Source: Streptomyces uncialis (GTDB lineage Bacteria > Actinomycetota > Actinomycetes > Streptomycetales > Streptomycetaceae). Taken from it: DNA of 64,000 nt. This document shows positions 62,098 through 64,000 of the stretch, piece by piece. The position numbers were made by a program, and so were the translations under genes. Position 1 is the stretch's first letter, and each line of letters begins with the position of its first letter. Location of the stretch: the NCBI RefSeq assembly GCF_001905345.1, contig NZ_LFBV01000010.1:472224-536223 (forward strand), written 5' to 3'. The notes under the pieces are model-generated. The model saw only the letters and a list, made by a program, of their open reading frames with translations, was not told the origin of the DNA and ran no database searches.

Positions 62098-63039
62098 CTA
62101 CGAGACGATGTCCTTGCGGGTGAAGCCGCGGAAGGCCAGGGCGAACAGGATGATCGCGTAGGTGAGCGAGACGGCCGCGCCCTGGATCATGCCGCTCCAC
62201 TCCAGCCGGGGCTGTACGGCGTCCGCCCAGGCGAACTGCCAGTGGGCGGGCAGGTAGTTCCGCCAGTCGCCGAGTGCGGTGACCGCGTCGAGGACGTTAC
62301 CGACGATCGTCAGCCCGACCGCGCCGCCGACCGCGCCGAGCGGGGCGTCGGTGCGGGTGGACAGCCAGAACGCGAGGCCCGCCGTGACGAGTTGCGAGAT
62401 GAAGATGTACGCGATGACGATCACGAGCCGCTGTGCGGCCGTCGCCGCGTCGAGCGTGCCGCCCGTGGGGATGGCGAGCGGGCCCCAGCCGTACAGCACC
62501 GATCCCACGGCGAGCCCGACGAGAGGCAGCAGCACCATCGCCGCGAGACTCATACCGAGGGCGACGACGAGCTTCGACCACAGCAGCCGGGCCCGGGGCA
62601 CGGGCGCGGCCAGGAGGTAGCGCAGCGACGACCAGCTGGCCTCGGAGGCGACGGTGTCCCCGCAGAACAACGCGACGGGGACCACCAGCAGGAACCCGGC
62701 CGACACGAACAGACAGGTGGCGGCGAAGTTCGCCCCCGAGGCGGTGGCGGTGTCCATGAGCGAGATCCGCTCACCCGGGCCACCGCGTTCGTCGGGGCTG
62801 CCCCCGATGGCGAACGCGACGGCGAGGACGAACGGCAGCAGTCCGAGGATGGCGCCCATCACGAGCGTCCGCCGCCGCCCCAGCTGGCGCACCAGCTCCA
62901 CCCTGATGGGCAGGGTGCCGCGGGCCCGGTAGCCCGGCGCGCTCTGCACGGCCACCGCGCCGTCACGGAGCGGGTGCCCTTCGCCGTCCGGGGGTCCTTC
63001 GCCGTCCGGGCGGACGCCCACAGGTCCGGTGGTGGTCAC
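62098..63039 (-). CDS. ABC-2 family exporter permease
   Basis: 313 residues. A 45-residue cytoplasmic tail, then six membrane segments (LVMGAILGLLPFVLAVAFAI; FAATCLFVSAGFLLVVPVAL; LVVALGMSLAAMVLLPLVGL; IVIAYIFISQLVTAGLAFWL; LGAVGGAVGLTIVGNVLDAV; MIQGAAVSLTYAIILFALAF), and SSLRYLLAAPVPRARLLWSK between. GTG 63039 overlaps the ATPase stop (GTGA). Works with that ATPase to export an unknown substrate. Confidence 0.88.
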   Translation of the reverse strand: MTTTGPVGVRPDGEGPPDGEGHPLRDGAVAVQSAPGYRARGTLPIRVELVRQLGRRRTLVMGAILGLLPFVLAVAFAIGGSPDERGGPGERISLMDTATASGANFAATCLFVSAGFLLVVPVALFCGDTVASEASWSSLRYLLAAPVPRARLLWSKLVVALGMSLAAMVLLPLVGLAVGSVLYGWGPLAIPTGGTLDAATAAQRLVIVIAYIFISQLVTAGLAFWLSTRTDAPLGAVGGAVGLTIVGNVLDAVTALGDWRNYLPAHWQFAWADAVQPRLEWSGMIQGAAVSLTYAIILFALAFRGFTRKDIVS

Positions 63040-64000
63040 TGGGGTCCTCCGATCAGGGTCAGGAACGCGTCCTCCAGCGTGCGGTGGGGGCCCATCGACT
63101 CGACGGGCACCTCCAGCCGTACGAGCTCCACCAGGAGCTCTCTGGACGCCTCGGGGCCGGCCTCGGCGAGACGGACGAGCAGTCCGCCTTCCGAGCGGAC
63201 CGCCGACGCCACTCCCGGCAGTACGGCGATCTTCTCGACCAGCGGGTCGGACACCTCGCCCGCGAGTCCCACGTGCAGCGCGTCCCCGGAGCCCACGATC
63301 TGCGCGACGGGTCCGGCCTGGACGAGCCGTCCGCGGTCCATGACCACGAGATGGGTGCAGGACTGCTCGACCTCGGACAGCAGATGGCTGGAGACGATCA
63401 CGGTCCGTCCGTCGCGCGCGTAGCGGATCATGACCTCGCGCATCTCGCGGATCTGCGGCGGGTCGAGGCCGTTGGTGGGTTCGTCGAGGATGAGCAGGTC
63501 GGGCAGCCCGAGCATGGCCTGGGCGAGCGCGAGACGCTGCCGCATGCCCTGGGAGTACGTGCGCACCGCGCGCTGAAGGGCCTCGCCGAGCCCGGCGATC
63601 TCCAGGGCCTCCGTCATCCGGGCGTCCTCGGTGGGGCGTCCGGTGGCCCGCCAGTACAGGTCCAGGTTCTCGCGGCCGGTCAGGTGCGGGAGGAATCCGG
63701 CACCCTCCACGAACGCGCCGACCCGGGACAGCACCGGGGCGCCGGGACGGATCGCGTGGCCGAACACCCGGATCTCGCCCTGGTCGGGCCGGATCAGACC
63801 CATCAGCATCCGCAGGGTGGTGGTCTTGCCCGCGCCGTTGGGTCCGAGCAGTCCGAGCACCTGGCCCCGCTCGACGCGGAACGACAGTTCCCGTACCGCG
63901 TAGCGGTCGGCGGACTTGGCGTACCGCTTGCTGAGGTCCGTGATCTGGAGGGGGACGTCCGCGAGCGCCGGGTCGGGCGCGGGCGCGGCCGTCCGGCGGC
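63036..64000 (-). CDS. ABC transporter ATPase (cut by right edge)
   Basis: At least 320 residues; the frame continues past the right edge (before it: ALADVPLQITDLSKRYAKSA). Walker A GLLGPNGAGKTTT, signature YSQGMRQRLALAQAML, Walker B LLILDEPTNGLD, switch His in VIVSSHLLSEVEQ. The C-terminal 80 residues carry the usual DUF4162-type extension. Paired with the ABC-2 permease. Confidence 0.92.
   Translation of the reverse strand, partial: RRTAAPAPDPALADVPLQITDLSKRYAKSADRYAVRELSFRVERGQVLGLLGPNGAGKTTTLRMLMGLIRPDQGEIRVFGHAIRPGAPVLSRVGAFVEGAGFLPHLTGRENLDLYWRATGRPTEDARMTEALEIAGLGEALQRAVRTYSQGMRQRLALAQAMLGLPDLLILDEPTNGLDPPQIREMREVMIRYARDGRTVIVSSHLLSEVEQSCTHLVVMDRGRLVQAGPVAQIVGSGDALHVGLAGEVSDPLVEKIAVLPGVASAVRSEGGLLVRLAEAGPEASRELLVELVRLEVPVESMGPHRTLEDAFLTLIGGPQ

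Overview
The window is a piece of a Streptomyces (or very close actinomycete) core chromosome. GC content is very high, with G or C at nearly every third codon position. GTG and TTG starts, four-base start/stop overlaps and Streptomyces marker loci are all present: a csnR-EFGHK chitosan-oligosaccharide locus, a PknG cluster, an ssbB/dynB/dynA sporulation locus, and paired Scr1-type helix-turn-helix/DUF397 genes. Most genes look like vertically inherited housekeeping or developmental genes. The accessory material is a small CRISPR array without cas genes, the DUF397 island at 14.9-17.4 kb, and large arrays of intergenic repeats.

Layout. 0-6 kb: the end of pepN, a repeat array, a divergent EamA exporter/MarR pair, a small membrane protein, and malQ. 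6.2-6.5 kb: a type I-E-like CRISPR array read leftwards, with a putative leader and a small unknown gene to its right. 7.5-10.6 kb: a secreted GH84 beta-N-acetylglucosaminidase. 11-15 kb: an HNH nuclease, an MscS channel, a TPR-like gene with an apparently duplicated 8-bp block near its start, and a MerR/sliding-clamp fusion. 14.9-17.4 kb: an Scr1-type regulator, two DUF397 genes sharing an 81-nt identical block, and four tiny genes. 18.4-25.4 kb: the csn locus (ROK repressor, ABC importer, GH4 enzyme, sugar kinase), with a perfect operator palindrome upstream.

26.6-37.5 kb: a co-directional signalling cluster of a GlnX-like membrane protein, a GlnH-like amino-acid-binding protein, a coiled-coil protein, PknG-type kinase, PP2C phosphatase, vWA protein and FHA protein. 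It ends in a strong bidirectional terminator. By analogy with mycobacterial GlnX-GlnH-PknG it probably senses extracellular amino acids and passes the signal on by phosphorylation. 37.6-39.2 kb: a methyltransferase and a truncated haemoglobin. 39.7-47.7 kb: two large FtsX-type permeases and their ATPase. 48-51 kb: a hypothetical protein, a thioesterase and EttA. 51.3-52.7 kb: a sortase-anchored TQXA surface protein that has lost the thioester cysteine. 53.1-58.5 kb: ssbB, dynB and dynA (cell division and chromosome segregation at sporulation). Then tRNA-Arg(UCU), a SET-domain protein, a two-component system, a small membrane protein, and an ABC-2 exporter cut by the right edge.

The strongest unexplained signals are these. 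(1) A composite intergenic element of about 260-310 bp occurs four times and belongs to a wider hairpin-repeat family with higher-order tandem arrays. (2) An 8-bp tandem duplication puts a coupled start codon out of frame. (3) A MerR regulator is fused to a DNA-clamp-like domain. (4) Catalytic or reactive residues are replaced in the TQXA protein and in the GH84 enzyme. All assignments were made by reading the sequence; no database search was run.
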